64,000 nt of DNA from positions 1 through 64,000 of the forward strand of contig JAGBMX010000134.1 in the NCBI GenBank assembly GCA_017634675.1, in the 5' to 3' direction. Source of the DNA: Selenomonadaceae bacterium. GTDB taxonomy: Bacteria; Bacillota; Negativicutes; Selenomonadales; Selenomonadaceae. The position numbers and the translations under genes were made by a program. This document shows, piece after piece, positions 6,823 through 15,694 of the stretch (position 1 is its first letter; every line of letters begins with the position of its first letter). Below the pieces are notes generated by a model. It worked only from the letters and a program-made list of their open reading frames with translations, did not search any database and was not told the origin of the DNA.

Positions 6823-9321
6823 TTGCAGATTTTGTATGATATCGCGGCGGTTGTGTTGTTTTTCCCCGTGCTTTTAATGTTTTTAGTGCGCGCGACCAGA
6901 GAAAGAGGTTTTGTTGAAAGAATACGACAGAGTATGTTTGGCATTTTTCCGGAGCACGCTTTGGACTCGGTTGAAAAGAAGAATTGTATATGGGTTCATG
7001 CGGCATCCGTTGGGGAAGTTGTGGCTACAAGTCCTCTTATTAAGGAGTTTAGGCGGGAATTTCCCAAAAGTCCGATTTTGGTGTCTGTGGTAACGGCGAG
7101 CGGTTATGAAATGGCGAACCGTATAATAAAAGATGCGGACAGCATTATATATTATCCCCTCGATTTTCCGTGGATCGCAGGACGCGTGCTTCGTCGTATT
7201 CGTCCCAGGGTTTTTTTACCTGTGGAAACGGAACTTTGGCCGAATTTCTTAAAAGCCGCAAGGGAACTTCGCATACCCGTTATGATGGTAAACGGGCGCA
7301 TAAGCGACAAGAGCGTAAAACGGTATCATCATTTACGGAGTATGCTCGACGATATGATTGGAACCATTAAAAAGTTTGCAATGCAGTCGCCGATTGACGC
7401 CGAATATATAAAGCGATTGGGAGCGCCTGAGGAACTTGTCACTATAACGGGCAATACTAAGTTTGATCAGACTTATACGGACGTTTCATCGGAAGAAAAG
7501 GAAACGATTTTAGGAGAACTTGGATTTTCTAAAGATGATAAGATTTTTCTTGCGGGAAGTACCCATCGCGGAGAAGAAGAATATGTGTTAAAAGCTTTTA
7601 AAAAGGTTCGGGAGAAACATCCTACGGCTAAACTTCTGATTGCGCCGAGAGAACTTTTGCGCACTATGGAAGTTACCCATATAGTAAAAAGCGCTGGGTT
7701 TGTCGTTGCGACTCGTACAAAATTGCAAAAAAAACACGATACGAAACACGATGTCGTGGTTTTGGATACTATAGGCGAATTGGGAAAAATTTACAGTATC
7801 GGCGATGTTATCTATGTAGGCGGAAGTTTGATTTCACACGGCGGACATAATATATTAGAACCGGCGGCGCATGGTAAAGCTATCGTGGTCGGGCATAATA
7901 TGTTCAATTTCAAAGATACCCACGCCCTTTTTACGAAAAGGAACGCCTGTATAACGGTTGCGGATAGCGATGAACTTTCAAAGGAAGTAGCGAGACTTTT
8001 TGACGACGAAGCTGAAAAAAACCGTATGGAAGCCGAGACTCTCGCTATTGTCAACGAAAACAAGGGGGCGGCGCGAAAATCCGCCGTATTGCTAAAGGAA
8101 ACTTTGGAGTGTTACGAAGCGAAAGAACGGTTGCTTCATATAAAAACTACTCAAAAAATTGAAAACCTCCAGACTTATTTTATAAACCTTGTCCACAGTA
8201 AAAACGTGGAAGGCGTCGGCAACAATGTTCTGATTGCGTTCTTATATTGTTTTTCTCTTATTTACAGGATGTTGGTAAATTTAAAGTTAGGGGTTTATAA
8301 GATAGGGCTGTTCCATAAGGAAAGCTTGTCCTGTTTCGTAATAAGTCTCGGAAACGTCACCGTTGGCGGCACGGGGAAAACCCCTACGGCGCAATGTTTG
8401 GCGAGAGAAATTCGCGATATGGGATATAGAGTGGTTATCTTAAACCGCGGGTATAGAGCGAAATGGCACGGAGAAGTCGGTGTTGTGTCCGATGGCGAAA
8501 CCCTTCACATGGATGCAAAAGAAGCCGGCGACGAGGCTTTTATGCTTGCAAAGCATTTGCCCAATGTTCCCGTGTTGATAGGCGCTGAACGAGCCATTAC
8601 GGGACGGTACGCCATAGAGCATTTCGGAGCGGAAGTTGCGATTTTAGACGACGGTTATCAACATTGGCAACTAAACCGAGATATTGACATATTGCTTGTG
8701 GATGCGGTAAATGTTTTCGGTAACGGGCATATTTTGCCCCGCGGAACTTTAAGGGAGCCTATTTCTCATATAAGCCGAGCAGACGTTTGTCTTATGACAA
8801 AGGTGGATCAGGCGGCGGAAGGTTCGATTGAATACATCAGAGATACCGTTCATAAACACAACGATAAGGCTTTGATAGTGGAAAGCATTCATCAGCCCAA
8901 GACTTTTATACCTATGGAAAGATGGTTCGATCATATAGGGGAAGTGGGTATACCGGTATCGGAAATAAAGGGACGGCGTATTATGGCAGTGTCGGCCATA
9001 GGAAATCCCGCCTCTTTTGAACAGACGCTTTCGGACTTGGGCGCGGTTATCGTTGAGAGTTTGCGTTATCCAGATCATCACGAATACACCGTAAAAGAAA
9101 TGGAAAGCGTCTTTAGACAAGCTGACAGCGAGGATGCGGAAGCCATTGTCATAACCGAAAAAGATGCGGTGAAATTCCCGCCGGAAGTTTTGGGCGGCGA
9201 AATTAAAATTCCGGTTTATGTTATTTCCGTTGAAGTAACTTTCCAAGAGGGAGCTAAAGAATTTAGGGAACTTTTGAAATCAAGGATAGAAGAAGCGGTG
9301 TCTAAAAGGGAGAAAGGATGA
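6823..9321 (+). CDS. waaA-lpxK: Fused Kdo transferase (WaaA/KdtA) and lipid A 4'-kinase (LpxK)
   Basis: One 832-aa frame joins two consecutive lipid A enzymes. Residues 1 to about 430 are a GT30 Kdo transferase, with an N-terminal hydrophobic anchor, the catalytic-type glutamate E65 in ASVGE, and GGSLISHGGHNILEPA near its end. After a roughly 40-50 residue linker, the rest is LpxK, with an extended Walker A GNVTVGGTGKTP at 510-521 and the DDGYQHW motif. LpxK phosphorylates the disaccharide at 4', then WaaA adds Kdo. The start is a TTG at 6823, as the only suitable codon after aaaggggaga at 6809-6818. The frame is uninterrupted across the junction. Confidence 0.93.
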   Translation: MQILYDIAAVVLFFPVLLMFLVRATRERGFVERIRQSMFGIFPEHALDSVEKKNCIWVHAASVGEVVATSPLIKEFRREFPKSPILVSVVTASGYEMANRIIKDADSIIYYPLDFPWIAGRVLRRIRPRVFLPVETELWPNFLKAARELRIPVMMVNGRISDKSVKRYHHLRSMLDDMIGTIKKFAMQSPIDAEYIKRLGAPEELVTITGNTKFDQTYTDVSSEEKETILGELGFSKDDKIFLAGSTHRGEEEYVLKAFKKVREKHPTAKLLIAPRELLRTMEVTHIVKSAGFVVATRTKLQKKHDTKHDVVVLDTIGELGKIYSIGDVIYVGGSLISHGGHNILEPAAHGKAIVVGHNMFNFKDTHALFTKRNACITVADSDELSKEVARLFDDEAEKNRMEAETLAIVNENKGAARKSAVLLKETLECYEAKERLLHIKTTQKIENLQTYFINLVHSKNVEGVGNNVLIAFLYCFSLIYRMLVNLKLGVYKIGLFHKESLSCFVISLGNVTVGGTGKTPTAQCLAREIRDMGYRVVILNRGYRAKWHGEVGVVSDGETLHMDAKEAGDEAFMLAKHLPNVPVLIGAERAITGRYAIEHFGAEVAILDDGYQHWQLNRDIDILLVDAVNVFGNGHILPRGTLREPISHISRADVCLMTKVDQAAEGSIEYIRDTVHKHNDKALIVESIHQPKTFIPMERWFDHIGEVGIPVSEIKGRRIMAVSAIGNPASFEQTLSDLGAVIVESLRYPDHHEYTVKEMESVFRQADSEDAEAIVITEKDAVKFPPEVLGGEIKIPVYVISVEVTFQEGAKEFRELLKSRIEEAVSKREKG

Positions 9322-10067
9322 AGTTTATGAAAAGCCTTTGCGTTATTCCTGCGCGTTATTCCTCAACCAGACTGCCGGGGAAACCTCTTAGAGATATTGC
9401 GGGTCTTCCCATGATTGTTCGCGTATATCGTCGCGCAAAGAAAGCTGCGCGTGTTACTGACGTAATAGTTGCGACAGACGATGAACGCATATTTAAAGCG
9501 GTCGAAGAAAACGGCGGACGTGCGGTTATGACAAGGGCGGATCATAATACCGGGACGGATAGGTTGGCTGAAGTTGCGGAAAACTTTTCCGATGCTGATT
9601 TAATAATAAATGTGCAGGGCGACGAGCCGTTAATCGATCCGATTTTAATCGACGAACTTACGGGTCTGTTTGAAAATGACGAAAACCTTCAAATGGCGAC
9701 CGTTAAAACCGAATTGAAGGATGAAGCCGAAAAAAATAATCCTAATAACGTAAAGGTAGTAACCGATAAAAACGGGTACGCTTTATATTTTTCCCGTTCC
9801 CTTATACCTTATCCGAGAAAAGAGGGAATTTCAAAGGTTTATAAGCATATAGGCATTTATGCGTATAGACGGGAGTTTCTTTTGAAATACGCAAAGATGG
9901 AATCTACTCCTTTGGAACTTACGGAATCTTTGGAGCAACTTCGCGCTCTCGAAAACGGCTATAAAATTAAGGTGATAGAGACCGACAAAGAATTTGTAGG
10001 CGTAGATACGGAGGAAGATTTGGCGAGGGTGAACGAGATTTATAAGAGAATGGAGGGCGCATTATGA
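9318..10067 (+). CDS. kdsB: 3-deoxy-manno-octulosonate cytidylyltransferase KdsB
   Basis: KdsB activates Kdo with CTP to CMP-Kdo, the donor used by WaaA. The 249-aa length is typical. The nucleotide-binding start [14 protein letters not shown], the VATDD motif and the NVQGDEP motif match the family. It overlaps the end of waaA-lpxK by 4 nt (ATGA), indicating translational coupling. An alternative ATG at 9327 would shorten it by three residues. It is followed by kdsA with another 4-nt overlap, so the Kdo genes form a tight operon. Confidence 0.96.
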   Translation: MKFMKSLCVIPARYSSTRLPGKPLRDIAGLPMIVRVYRRAKKAARVTDVIVATDDERIFKAVEENGGRAVMTRADHNTGTDRLAEVAENFSDADLIINVQGDEPLIDPILIDELTGLFENDENLQMATVKTELKDEAEKNNPNNVKVVTDKNGYALYFSRSLIPYPRKEGISKVYKHIGIYAYRREFLLKYAKMESTPLELTESLEQLRALENGYKIKVIETDKEFVGVDTEEDLARVNEIYKRMEGAL

Positions 10068-10888
10068 ACAAGGTTAAGATTGGCGATTATTATATAGGCG
10101 ACGGCGAACCTCTTATGCTTTTTGCCGGACCTTGCGCATTGGAGAGCTTGGAGCGTTGCCTCTTAATAGGCAGTACCATTAAGGAAATTGCAAAACGCCT
10201 GAATATGCCCTATGTGTTTAAAGCGTCCTTTGACAAAGCCAACAGATCTTCTTTTCATAGCTATAGAGGGCCGGGGCTTGAAGAAGGCATTAAGATGCTC
10301 AAAGAGATAAAAAAAGAGTTGAATGTGCCGATTATAACCGACATTCACGAAACATATCAGGCAAAGCCCGTGGCGGAAGTGGCTGATGTTATTCAGATAC
10401 CGGCGTTTTTATGTAGGCAGACGGATTTACTATATGCGGCAGCGCAGACCGAGCGCGTTGTTAATGTAAAGAAAGGTCAATTTTTGGCGCCGGGGGATAT
10501 GCGAAACGTTGTGGACAAGTTGCATGAAACCGGCAACGAGGGCATACTTTTAACCGAACGCGGCGCATCGTTTGGCTATAACAATCTTGTGGTGGATATG
10601 AGAACATTCCCTATAATGCGTTCTTTCGGTTATCCCGTGATTTTTGACGGTACGCATAGCGTACAGCTTCCCGGCGGCGCAGGAACGAGATCCTCCGGAA
10701 ATCGGGAATATGTGGAATATTTAGTTCGCGCGGCTGTTGGAGCCGGAATTGACGGACTTTTCTTAGAGGTGCATGATAATCCGGAAGAAGCCTTGTCTGA
10801 CGGTCCTAACATGATTTATTTGGATAAACTTGAGGAACTTTTAACGGACGCAATAAAGATTCATGAGATAGTGCGGGGTAAGAATTGA
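10064..10888 (+). CDS. kdsA: 3-deoxy-8-phosphooctulonate synthase KdsA
   Basis: KdsA condenses arabinose-5-phosphate with phosphoenolpyruvate to Kdo-8-phosphate. The 274-aa TIM-barrel protein contains [38 protein letters not shown] and the [10 protein letters not shown] segment. CALESL near the N-terminus and DGTHSVQ near the C-terminus hold residues that distinguish metal-dependent from metal-independent forms; the subtype was not assigned. It overlaps kdsB by 4 nt and kdsD by 1 nt. Confidence 0.97.
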   Translation: MNKVKIGDYYIGDGEPLMLFAGPCALESLERCLLIGSTIKEIAKRLNMPYVFKASFDKANRSSFHSYRGPGLEEGIKMLKEIKKELNVPIITDIHETYQAKPVAEVADVIQIPAFLCRQTDLLYAAAQTERVVNVKKGQFLAPGDMRNVVDKLHETGNEGILLTERGASFGYNNLVVDMRTFPIMRSFGYPVIFDGTHSVQLPGGAGTRSSGNREYVEYLVRAAVGAGIDGLFLEVHDNPEEALSDGPNMIYLDKLEELLTDAIKIHEIVRGKN

Positions 10889-11853
10889 TGAGATCGGCTG
10901 CAATAGAAGCGTTGAAAATAGAGATGGAAGCAATTTCGCGGTTGATACCGCGGATTGACGATGAATTTGAACGGGTTGTCCGTGCCATACTTGATTGCAG
11001 AGGGCGAGTAATCGTAACAGGCATGGGAAAGAGTGGGCATATCGGGCAAAAAATCGCAGCCACTTTTGCAAGTACGGGAACCCCTTCTTTTTTCATGCAT
11101 CCTGCCGAGGCTTTTCACGGCGATTTAGGGATGGTGACGGAGAAAGATATAGTTATGGCTATATCAAACAGCGGCGAATCCGCCGAAGTTGTCAACATTT
11201 TGCCCATCCTGACTCGTATCGGCGCAAAGATTATCGCTCTTTGCGGCAGACGAGATTCGGCGCTTGGAAATCACTGCGATTTCTACATAGATATAAGCGT
11301 TGAAAAAGAAGCTTGCCCATTAGGGCTTGCGCCTACGGCAAGCACTACGGCGACTCTTGCCATGGGAGACGCTCTTGCGGTTGCACTTATGGAGGAGAGA
11401 AACTTCACTTCGGAGGATTTTGCTCTGTTTCATCCCGGCGGCGCTCTCGGAAGAAAATTATTGCTTAAAGTTGAGAACGTTATGCACACGGGAGAGGATA
11501 ATCCTATCGTTAAACGCGGCATGACGGCAAAAGACGCGCTCTTTGTCATGACTGATAAAGGGCTTGGCGCGGCAAGCGTGGTGGATGAAAACGGCAAATT
11601 TATCGGGCTTATTACGGACGGCATAATTCGCCGCGCTCTTCATAAAGATAATAATTTCTTGGACGAGCCGGTTGAGAGCGTTATGTTTAAAACGCCGCTT
11701 GTGATTACGCCGGGACGTTTGGCGGCGGAAGCGTTGTCTATCATGGAAAAGCACAAGCCGCGTCCTGTTACCGTGCTTCCCGTTATCGGCAGAGAAAATA
11801 TTCCCGTGGGAATTGTGCATTTGACCGACCTCCTAAGGCAAGGAGTTGTTTGA
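10888..11853 (+). CDS. kdsD: Arabinose-5-phosphate isomerase KdsD
   Basis: KdsD isomerises ribulose-5-phosphate to arabinose-5-phosphate, the Kdo precursor. Residues 1 to about 190 are a sugar isomerase (SIS) domain (TGMGKSGHIGQKIAATFAS, SNSGESAEV, and the APTASTTATLAMGDALAVAL helix). The remainder is a CBS-domain pair from about residue 200 (NVMHTGEDNP, ITDGIIRRAL). The 321-aa length is standard. ATG 10888 overlaps the kdsA TGA; TTG 10885 is an alternative with no better ribosome site. It couples to kdsC downstream. Confidence 0.96.
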   Translation: MRSAAIEALKIEMEAISRLIPRIDDEFERVVRAILDCRGRVIVTGMGKSGHIGQKIAATFASTGTPSFFMHPAEAFHGDLGMVTEKDIVMAISNSGESAEVVNILPILTRIGAKIIALCGRRDSALGNHCDFYIDISVEKEACPLGLAPTASTTATLAMGDALAVALMEERNFTSEDFALFHPGGALGRKLLLKVENVMHTGEDNPIVKRGMTAKDALFVMTDKGLGAASVVDENGKFIGLITDGIIRRALHKDNNFLDEPVESVMFKTPLVITPGRLAAEALSIMEKHKPRPVTVLPVIGRENIPVGIVHLTDLLRQGVV

Positions 11854-11854
11854 T

Positions 11855-12409
11855 TTGGATTTAAAAGATAGAGCAAAAAAAATAAAGGTTATAGCTTTTG
11901 ACGTGGACGGGGTTTTAACCGACGGCGGCATTTATACGGGCGCAGATGGAGAAATTTTTAAACCTTTTCATTGCAGAGACGGTTTAGGAATTAGCTTGGC
12001 GAGAAATGCTGGATTGAAGCTTGCCATAATAACCGGCAGAAAATCGCCGCAAGTCGCTTATAGAGCGAAGGAATTAAAGTTTGACGCTCTTTGGCAGGGA
12101 GTAATGGATAAACGAGAGGCCTATAAAGAGTTAAAGGAAAAATTTTCGGCGACGGACGAAGAAATCTGCTATGTGGGCGATGATTTGATAGATTTGCCGA
12201 TTTTGACGCAAGTCGGATTAGCGGCGGCCGTAGCGGACGCAATGCCGGAGGTTATAGAAAGAGTCCATTACGTCGCAAAATTTTCCGGCGGTCATGGCGC
12301 GGCGAGAGATGTAATAGAATGTATATTGAAGGCTCAAGGTAAGTGGGAAGGTATTATTGAAGGTTATCTTGCGAAGGTATCGCCTAAACAGGAAAAAATT
12401 AATCAATAA
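11855..12409 (+). CDS. kdsC: Kdo-8-phosphate phosphatase KdsC
   Basis: This HAD-superfamily phosphatase (184 aa) makes free Kdo from Kdo-8-phosphate. Motif I is FDVDGVLTDG near residue 18, motif II is IITGR, and motif III is GDDLIDLPIL. It is a capless C0-type protein expected to be tetrameric. The start is assigned to TTG 11855, because aggag at 11841-11845 sits nine bases upstream; TTG 11846 would directly abut that site. It begins one base after the kdsD stop codon. This completes the four-gene Kdo pathway kdsB-A-D-C. Confidence 0.95.
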   Translation: MDLKDRAKKIKVIAFDVDGVLTDGGIYTGADGEIFKPFHCRDGLGISLARNAGLKLAIITGRKSPQVAYRAKELKFDALWQGVMDKREAYKELKEKFSATDEEICYVGDDLIDLPILTQVGLAAAVADAMPEVIERVHYVAKFSGGHGAARDVIECILKAQGKWEGIIEGYLAKVSPKQEKINQ

Positions 12410-12464
12410 AATCATAGATAAATCTAAATGACGTAAAAATAAAAAACAAACAATAAAAAGTACC

Positions 12465-12541
12465 CGGGAGTCCAGAGGGCAACGCCCTTTGGCAGGGTCA
12501 AGGGGCAGCGCCCCTTGTGGGGTTTGGGGCGAAGCCCCAAC
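12465..12541. repeat. GC-rich multi-hairpin repeat, copy A
   Basis: A chain of short GC hairpins (gggcaacgccc, aggggcagcgccccttg, ttggggcgaagccccaa) fills most of the gap before the lpxL-like gene. It is present in inverted orientation at 14711-14785. The two copies bracket lpxL-like, lptC and lptA. An open frame that starts in this repeat and runs into lpxL is not the true gene start. Confidence 0.8.
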
Positions 12542-12561
12542 AAAGAAAGGAGATGAAGAAT

Positions 12562-13470
12562 ATGTTATACAAAACGCTGATGTTTATGAGTTTTTGCGCC
12601 AGGCATATTCCTTATCGCCTTTTGATGGTTGTGGGTTATGTTTTTGGACAGCTTTATTATTTGATAGTGAAGAAGCAGAGAAACCGCGCCATAGAGCAGA
12701 TGAAGCTTTCGCTTAAAGTTGACGATAACGAAGCGAGAAGGCTTGTAAGGGAGTCGTTTGTAAACCTTGCGAAAAATATGCTTGAGATTTTGTATATGCC
12801 GAAGTTGAACAGAGAAAATCTATCGGAATATATTACTATTGAGCATTTTGAACGGGTAACGGAAGCCATGGCTGAAGGTCATGGATTGGTCGTGATTACC
12901 GGACATATCGGCACATGGGAATGGATGAGCGCGTCTATGGCGATTATGGGGGTAAAAACTACGGCTATCGCAAAACCTCAGCCAAATATGGATTATACTA
13001 GGGCTTTAGACGATTTAAGAGCTATGGTTGGGGTTGAAATTTTTTCAAGGGGAACAAGCGAACTTTTGGCGGCGGGTCGCGCATTAAAAGGCGGTAAACT
13101 CTTGGGTTTTTTGATGGATCAGGACGCAGGTCCCGGCGGCGCTTTTATGGAATTTTTGGGACGCGTTGCGTCAACTCCCATGGGGGCGGCTGTTTTTGCG
13201 AGGAAATTCAAGTCTCCCGTTGTTTCCATGTTTATTTTAAGGCAAAAAGACGGTCGGCACATTATAAAAGTCGGCGAAATTATGCACTATGAGGATACGG
13301 GGGATACCGACGGGGATCTTTATAAGTTTACGGAAAAAATGACAAAGGAAATAGACGCTGTTATAAGGGAAAATCCGACGCAGTGGATATGGTTCCAAAA
13401 GCGATGGAACACGGCGCTCGATATGCAGCGTAAGAAACATCATGTGGTGAAGGAGCAAAAGGAAGAATGA
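12562..13470 (+). CDS. lpxL: Lipid A late acyltransferase (LpxL/HtrB family)
   Basis: A 302-aa inner-membrane acyltransferase that should add a secondary acyl chain to Kdo2-lipid A (the E. coli homologue is LpxL). The N-terminal hydrophobic stretch (MVVGYVFGQLYYLIV) and the catalytic HX4E motif in GHIGTWEW match the family, as do FLMDQDAGPGG and NPTQWIWFQKRW. ATG 12562 is selected because aaaggag lies at 12546-12552; upstream frame sequence is repeat DNA. It overlaps lptC by 4 nt. Whether it acts as LpxL or LpxM cannot be told, and no second late acyltransferase is in the window. Confidence 0.88.
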   Translation: MLYKTLMFMSFCARHIPYRLLMVVGYVFGQLYYLIVKKQRNRAIEQMKLSLKVDDNEARRLVRESFVNLAKNMLEILYMPKLNRENLSEYITIEHFERVTEAMAEGHGLVVITGHIGTWEWMSASMAIMGVKTTAIAKPQPNMDYTRALDDLRAMVGVEIFSRGTSELLAAGRALKGGKLLGFLMDQDAGPGGAFMEFLGRVASTPMGAAVFARKFKSPVVSMFILRQKDGRHIIKVGEIMHYEDTGDTDGDLYKFTEKMTKEIDAVIRENPTQWIWFQKRWNTALDMQRKKHHVVKEQKEE

Positions 13471-14033
13471 ACAAGAAGCAAAAAATAATAATAGCGCTTA
13501 TGATTTTTGCTTTCTTGGCTCTTGTGGGGTGGGTACTTTCAACTATTCCCGAAGCTCCCGAGAATACGGAACCTAAAGATGAAAAGCGAATAATGTCGTA
13601 TGAGGGAAATACTTTGGTGTCGGAAAAAGACGGAAGACGACAGTGGCTTTTAAAAGCGGAAAAGATGTCTGTTGACGTTGATACGCAAGACGCTTACATG
13701 GAAGGTATCGAGGTAGAATTTTACAACGCAGACGGCACTACGATGAAACTAACGGCGCCGAAAGGGCTTTATTATTACCACGATAAAAATTTTGGGGTTT
13801 ATGACGGGACTAAGGTGATAACTTCCGACGGCGCGGAGCTTACTTGCGATAAACTGTATTGGTTGTCAAAGGACGAGATGTTAGTTGCCGAAGATAATGT
13901 TAAGGTGAAAAAGGACGATTTTTTTGCGAGCGGCAACAAAGCTGAAAGCAGAAACGGATTTTCCCATTTTAAGATTATAGGCAAGGCTCATGTAGAAAAA
14001 GGAGTTAAGCATGAAGAAAATAAAAAAGGGTAA
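13467..14033 (+). CDS. lptC: LPS export protein LptC
   Basis: LptC is the bitopic inner-membrane component that passes LPS from the LptB2FG extractor to LptA. The 188-aa protein has one N-terminal membrane helix (about residues 7-26) and a periplasmic beta-jellyroll domain with repeated short strands. The assignment rests on topology, size, the LptC-type jellyroll pattern and the position directly before lptA. It overlaps the acyltransferase by 4 nt and lptA by 23 nt, so all three are probably co-translated. Confidence 0.88.
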   Translation: MNKKQKIIIALMIFAFLALVGWVLSTIPEAPENTEPKDEKRIMSYEGNTLVSEKDGRRQWLLKAEKMSVDVDTQDAYMEGIEVEFYNADGTTMKLTAPKGLYYYHDKNFGVYDGTKVITSDGAELTCDKLYWLSKDEMLVAEDNVKVKKDDFFASGNKAESRNGFSHFKIIGKAHVEKGVKHEENKKG

Positions 14034-14709
14034 ATTTTTGATTGCTTTTGTATTTGCAATTTTAATGTGTACGGCAAATATCTTTGCCGCGCCGGAAAAG
14101 GATAAGGAAGGCGCAACCCTTGACGCGGATACGGTGGAATATGATATGAAAACTGGACAGGCGAAAGCCGAAGGCAACGTGCTTATGACAAGAGGACTCA
14201 CCAAACTTACGGGAAAATACGCCGAATACAATTTAAACACTAAAGTCGGGACAGTTGAAGGTAATGTTATCGGCGTTAGAGAAAAGATGCGTATTACCTG
14301 CGATAAATTGAGAAGCGAAGGTCCCGAGCATATGTTCGCCACCGGCAACGTAAAGGGTAGGGAAGAAGACAAAACCTTTGAAGGCGACTATGTGGAATAT
14401 TTTCCCGAACAGAACGACTATGTAAAAATTCCCGGCAAAGGCAAGATAACAAGCAAAGACGGAGTATTTACCGCCAATATGATGGAAGGTTGGTTAAAAG
14501 ACGAGCATTATGTCGGCGTAGGCAACGCTCATTTGATAAGCCCGCCGAACGACTTGGAAGGCGGCGGGGACAGAGTCGATTATTTCGGCAAAGAAGAAGG
14601 CAAAGCGATTTTGACGGGAAACGCATGGGCGTTTCAGGATAATCATATGGTTAGAGGCAATAAAATAACCATTTATCTTGCAAAAGACGGTAAGGCAAAG
14701 ATAAGATAA
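14011..14709 (+). CDS. lptA: Periplasmic LPS-bridge protein LptA (OstA family)
   Basis: LptA subunits stack into the periplasmic bridge carrying LPS to the outer membrane. The 232-aa product has a cleavable signal peptide (about residues 1-26, ending ANIFAA) and repeated OstA strands (LDADTVEYDMKTGQAKAEGN, GKYAEYNLNTKVGTVEGNV). The start at 14011 lies inside lptC, with aaggag nine bases upstream. The partner lptB follows after a repeat-filled gap that contains a triplex-capable element. Confidence 0.92.
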   Translation: MKKIKKGKFLIAFVFAILMCTANIFAAPEKDKEGATLDADTVEYDMKTGQAKAEGNVLMTRGLTKLTGKYAEYNLNTKVGTVEGNVIGVREKMRITCDKLRSEGPEHMFATGNVKGREEDKTFEGDYVEYFPEQNDYVKIPGKGKITSKDGVFTANMMEGWLKDEHYVGVGNAHLISPPNDLEGGGDRVDYFGKEEGKAILTGNAWAFQDNHMVRGNKITIYLAKDGKAKIR

Positions 14710-14710
14710 T

Positions 14711-14785
14711 GTTGGGGCGTTGCCCCAAAACTAACAAGGGGCGCTGCCCCTTGACCCCGGCAGGACTTTGCAGCCCTGCACCCGC
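14711..14785. repeat. GC-rich multi-hairpin repeat, copy B (inverted)
   Basis: This is the reverse complement of most of the repeat at 12465-12541, sharing the two outer hairpins and the gtcaaggggcagcgcccctt core with some divergence at the far end. It begins 2 bp after the lptA stop. The inverted arrangement around three genes could permit inversion or cassette movement, but nothing shows that it has occurred. Confidence 0.8.
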
Positions 14786-14802
14786 AATAAATTTTATTAA
14801 AG

Positions 14803-14928
14803 TTTTTTCTTTTCTCTTTTTCTTTGTTACTTTCTTTTTCTCTTAGCTACACATATAAGATTCGCTAAGTGCTAAAGCACTAAGCGAATCTAACATCTTT
14901 TTTACAAAAAAGAAAAGAGAAAAAGAAA
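14803..14928 (+). repeat. Mirror-plus-inverted polypyrimidine/polypurine element 3 (upstream of lptB), interrupted
   Basis: Y1 (14803-14825) has pattern T6 C T4 C T C T5 C T3, and R (14906-14928) is its exact complement in the same order (23 of 23). Y2 is split into 14831-14844 and 14897-14903 by a 52-nt insert. The T4 and T5 runs distinguish this copy from elements 2 and 4, and the change is seen in Y1 and R together, with the T5 also in Y2. The linker is GTTAC. Confidence 0.85.
14845..14896. repeat. Nested 52-nt hairpin insert
   Basis: The insert splits the Y2 arm of element 3. It contains a 16-bp near-perfect stem (agattcgctaagtgct with agcactaagcgaatct, one mismatch) around an AA loop. 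It has no coding capacity and no obvious target duplication. Confidence 0.65.
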
Positions 14929-14965
14929 GTAAAGAACTGACCTGTTTATATTGGGAGGCGTGTTT

Positions 14966-15685
14966 ATGCAGATTGAGGCTAAAGGATTGGTGAAGCAGTT
15001 TAAGGCTCGTACTGTGGTAAACAATGTCTCTTTGTCTGTGAAAAAAGGCGAGATAGTGGGGTTGCTTGGACCTAACGGCGCGGGAAAGACAACTACGTTT
15101 TATATGATAGTGGGACTGGAGAGACCTACGTTTGGAGAAGTTTATCTTTCCGATATAAATATTGCAAAATTTCCCATGAATAAAAGAGCGCAACTTGGCA
15201 TCAGCTATCTTGCGCAGGAAGCGTCGATTTTTAGAAAACTGACTGTTGAGGAAAACATCGCTTCGATTTTGGAAACCACGAAGTTGTCAAAGGACGAGCA
15301 AAAAAAGAAACTTGACGAGTTAATAGAGGAGTTTCACATAGAACACGTTCGTACGCACAAAGGAACGCAACTTTCCGGCGGTGAGAGGCGGCGCGTTGAA
15401 ATCGCAAGGTGTCTTGCGTTAGAGCCGCAGTTTATACTGCTAGACGAACCGTTTGCGGGGGTAGACCCTTTAGCTGTTGCGGATATACAGGATATTATCG
15501 AGTATTTGAGAAAACGCGGTATGGGAATTTTGATAACGGATCATAATGTCAGGGAAACTTTGCAGATAGTAGACCGCGCTTATATTTTAAATAACGGGGA
15601 AATACTTTTAGAGGGCGATTCAGAAACAATCGCAAACAGTCCCATTGCCCGTAAATTCTATTTGGGCGATAAATTTACAATGTAG
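14966..15685 (+). CDS. lptB: LPS export ATPase LptB
   Basis: LptB is the cytoplasmic ATPase that powers LPS extraction by the LptB2FG complex. The 239-aa protein has Walker [10 protein letters not shown], signature [16 protein letters not shown] and Walker [14 protein letters not shown]. The signature and the FAGVDP stretch after Walker B are characteristic of LptB among ABC ATPases. The ATG at 14966 is preferred over TTG 14951 because gggagg at 14953-14958 is correctly spaced. The permease gene follows after 9 bp. A triplex-capable repeat ends 37 nt before the start. Confidence 0.95.
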   Translation: MQIEAKGLVKQFKARTVVNNVSLSVKKGEIVGLLGPNGAGKTTTFYMIVGLERPTFGEVYLSDINIAKFPMNKRAQLGISYLAQEASIFRKLTVEENIASILETTKLSKDEQKKKLDELIEEFHIEHVRTHKGTQLSGGERRRVEIARCLALEPQFILLDEPFAGVDPLAVADIQDIIEYLRKRGMGILITDHNVRETLQIVDRAYILNNGEILLEGDSETIANSPIARKFYLGDKFTM

Positions 15686-15694
15686 GAGAGAGCT

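Noticed and set aside
8100-8290. waaA-lpxK junction as a frameshift or assembly error
   Set aside because: The frame is continuous through the linker with normal codon use and no homopolymer at the junction. Both domains are complete, so a true fusion is more likely.
12489-12716. 75-codon frame starting in the GC-rich repeat
   Set aside because: It runs through repeat DNA and then the wrong frame of the lpxL-like gene.
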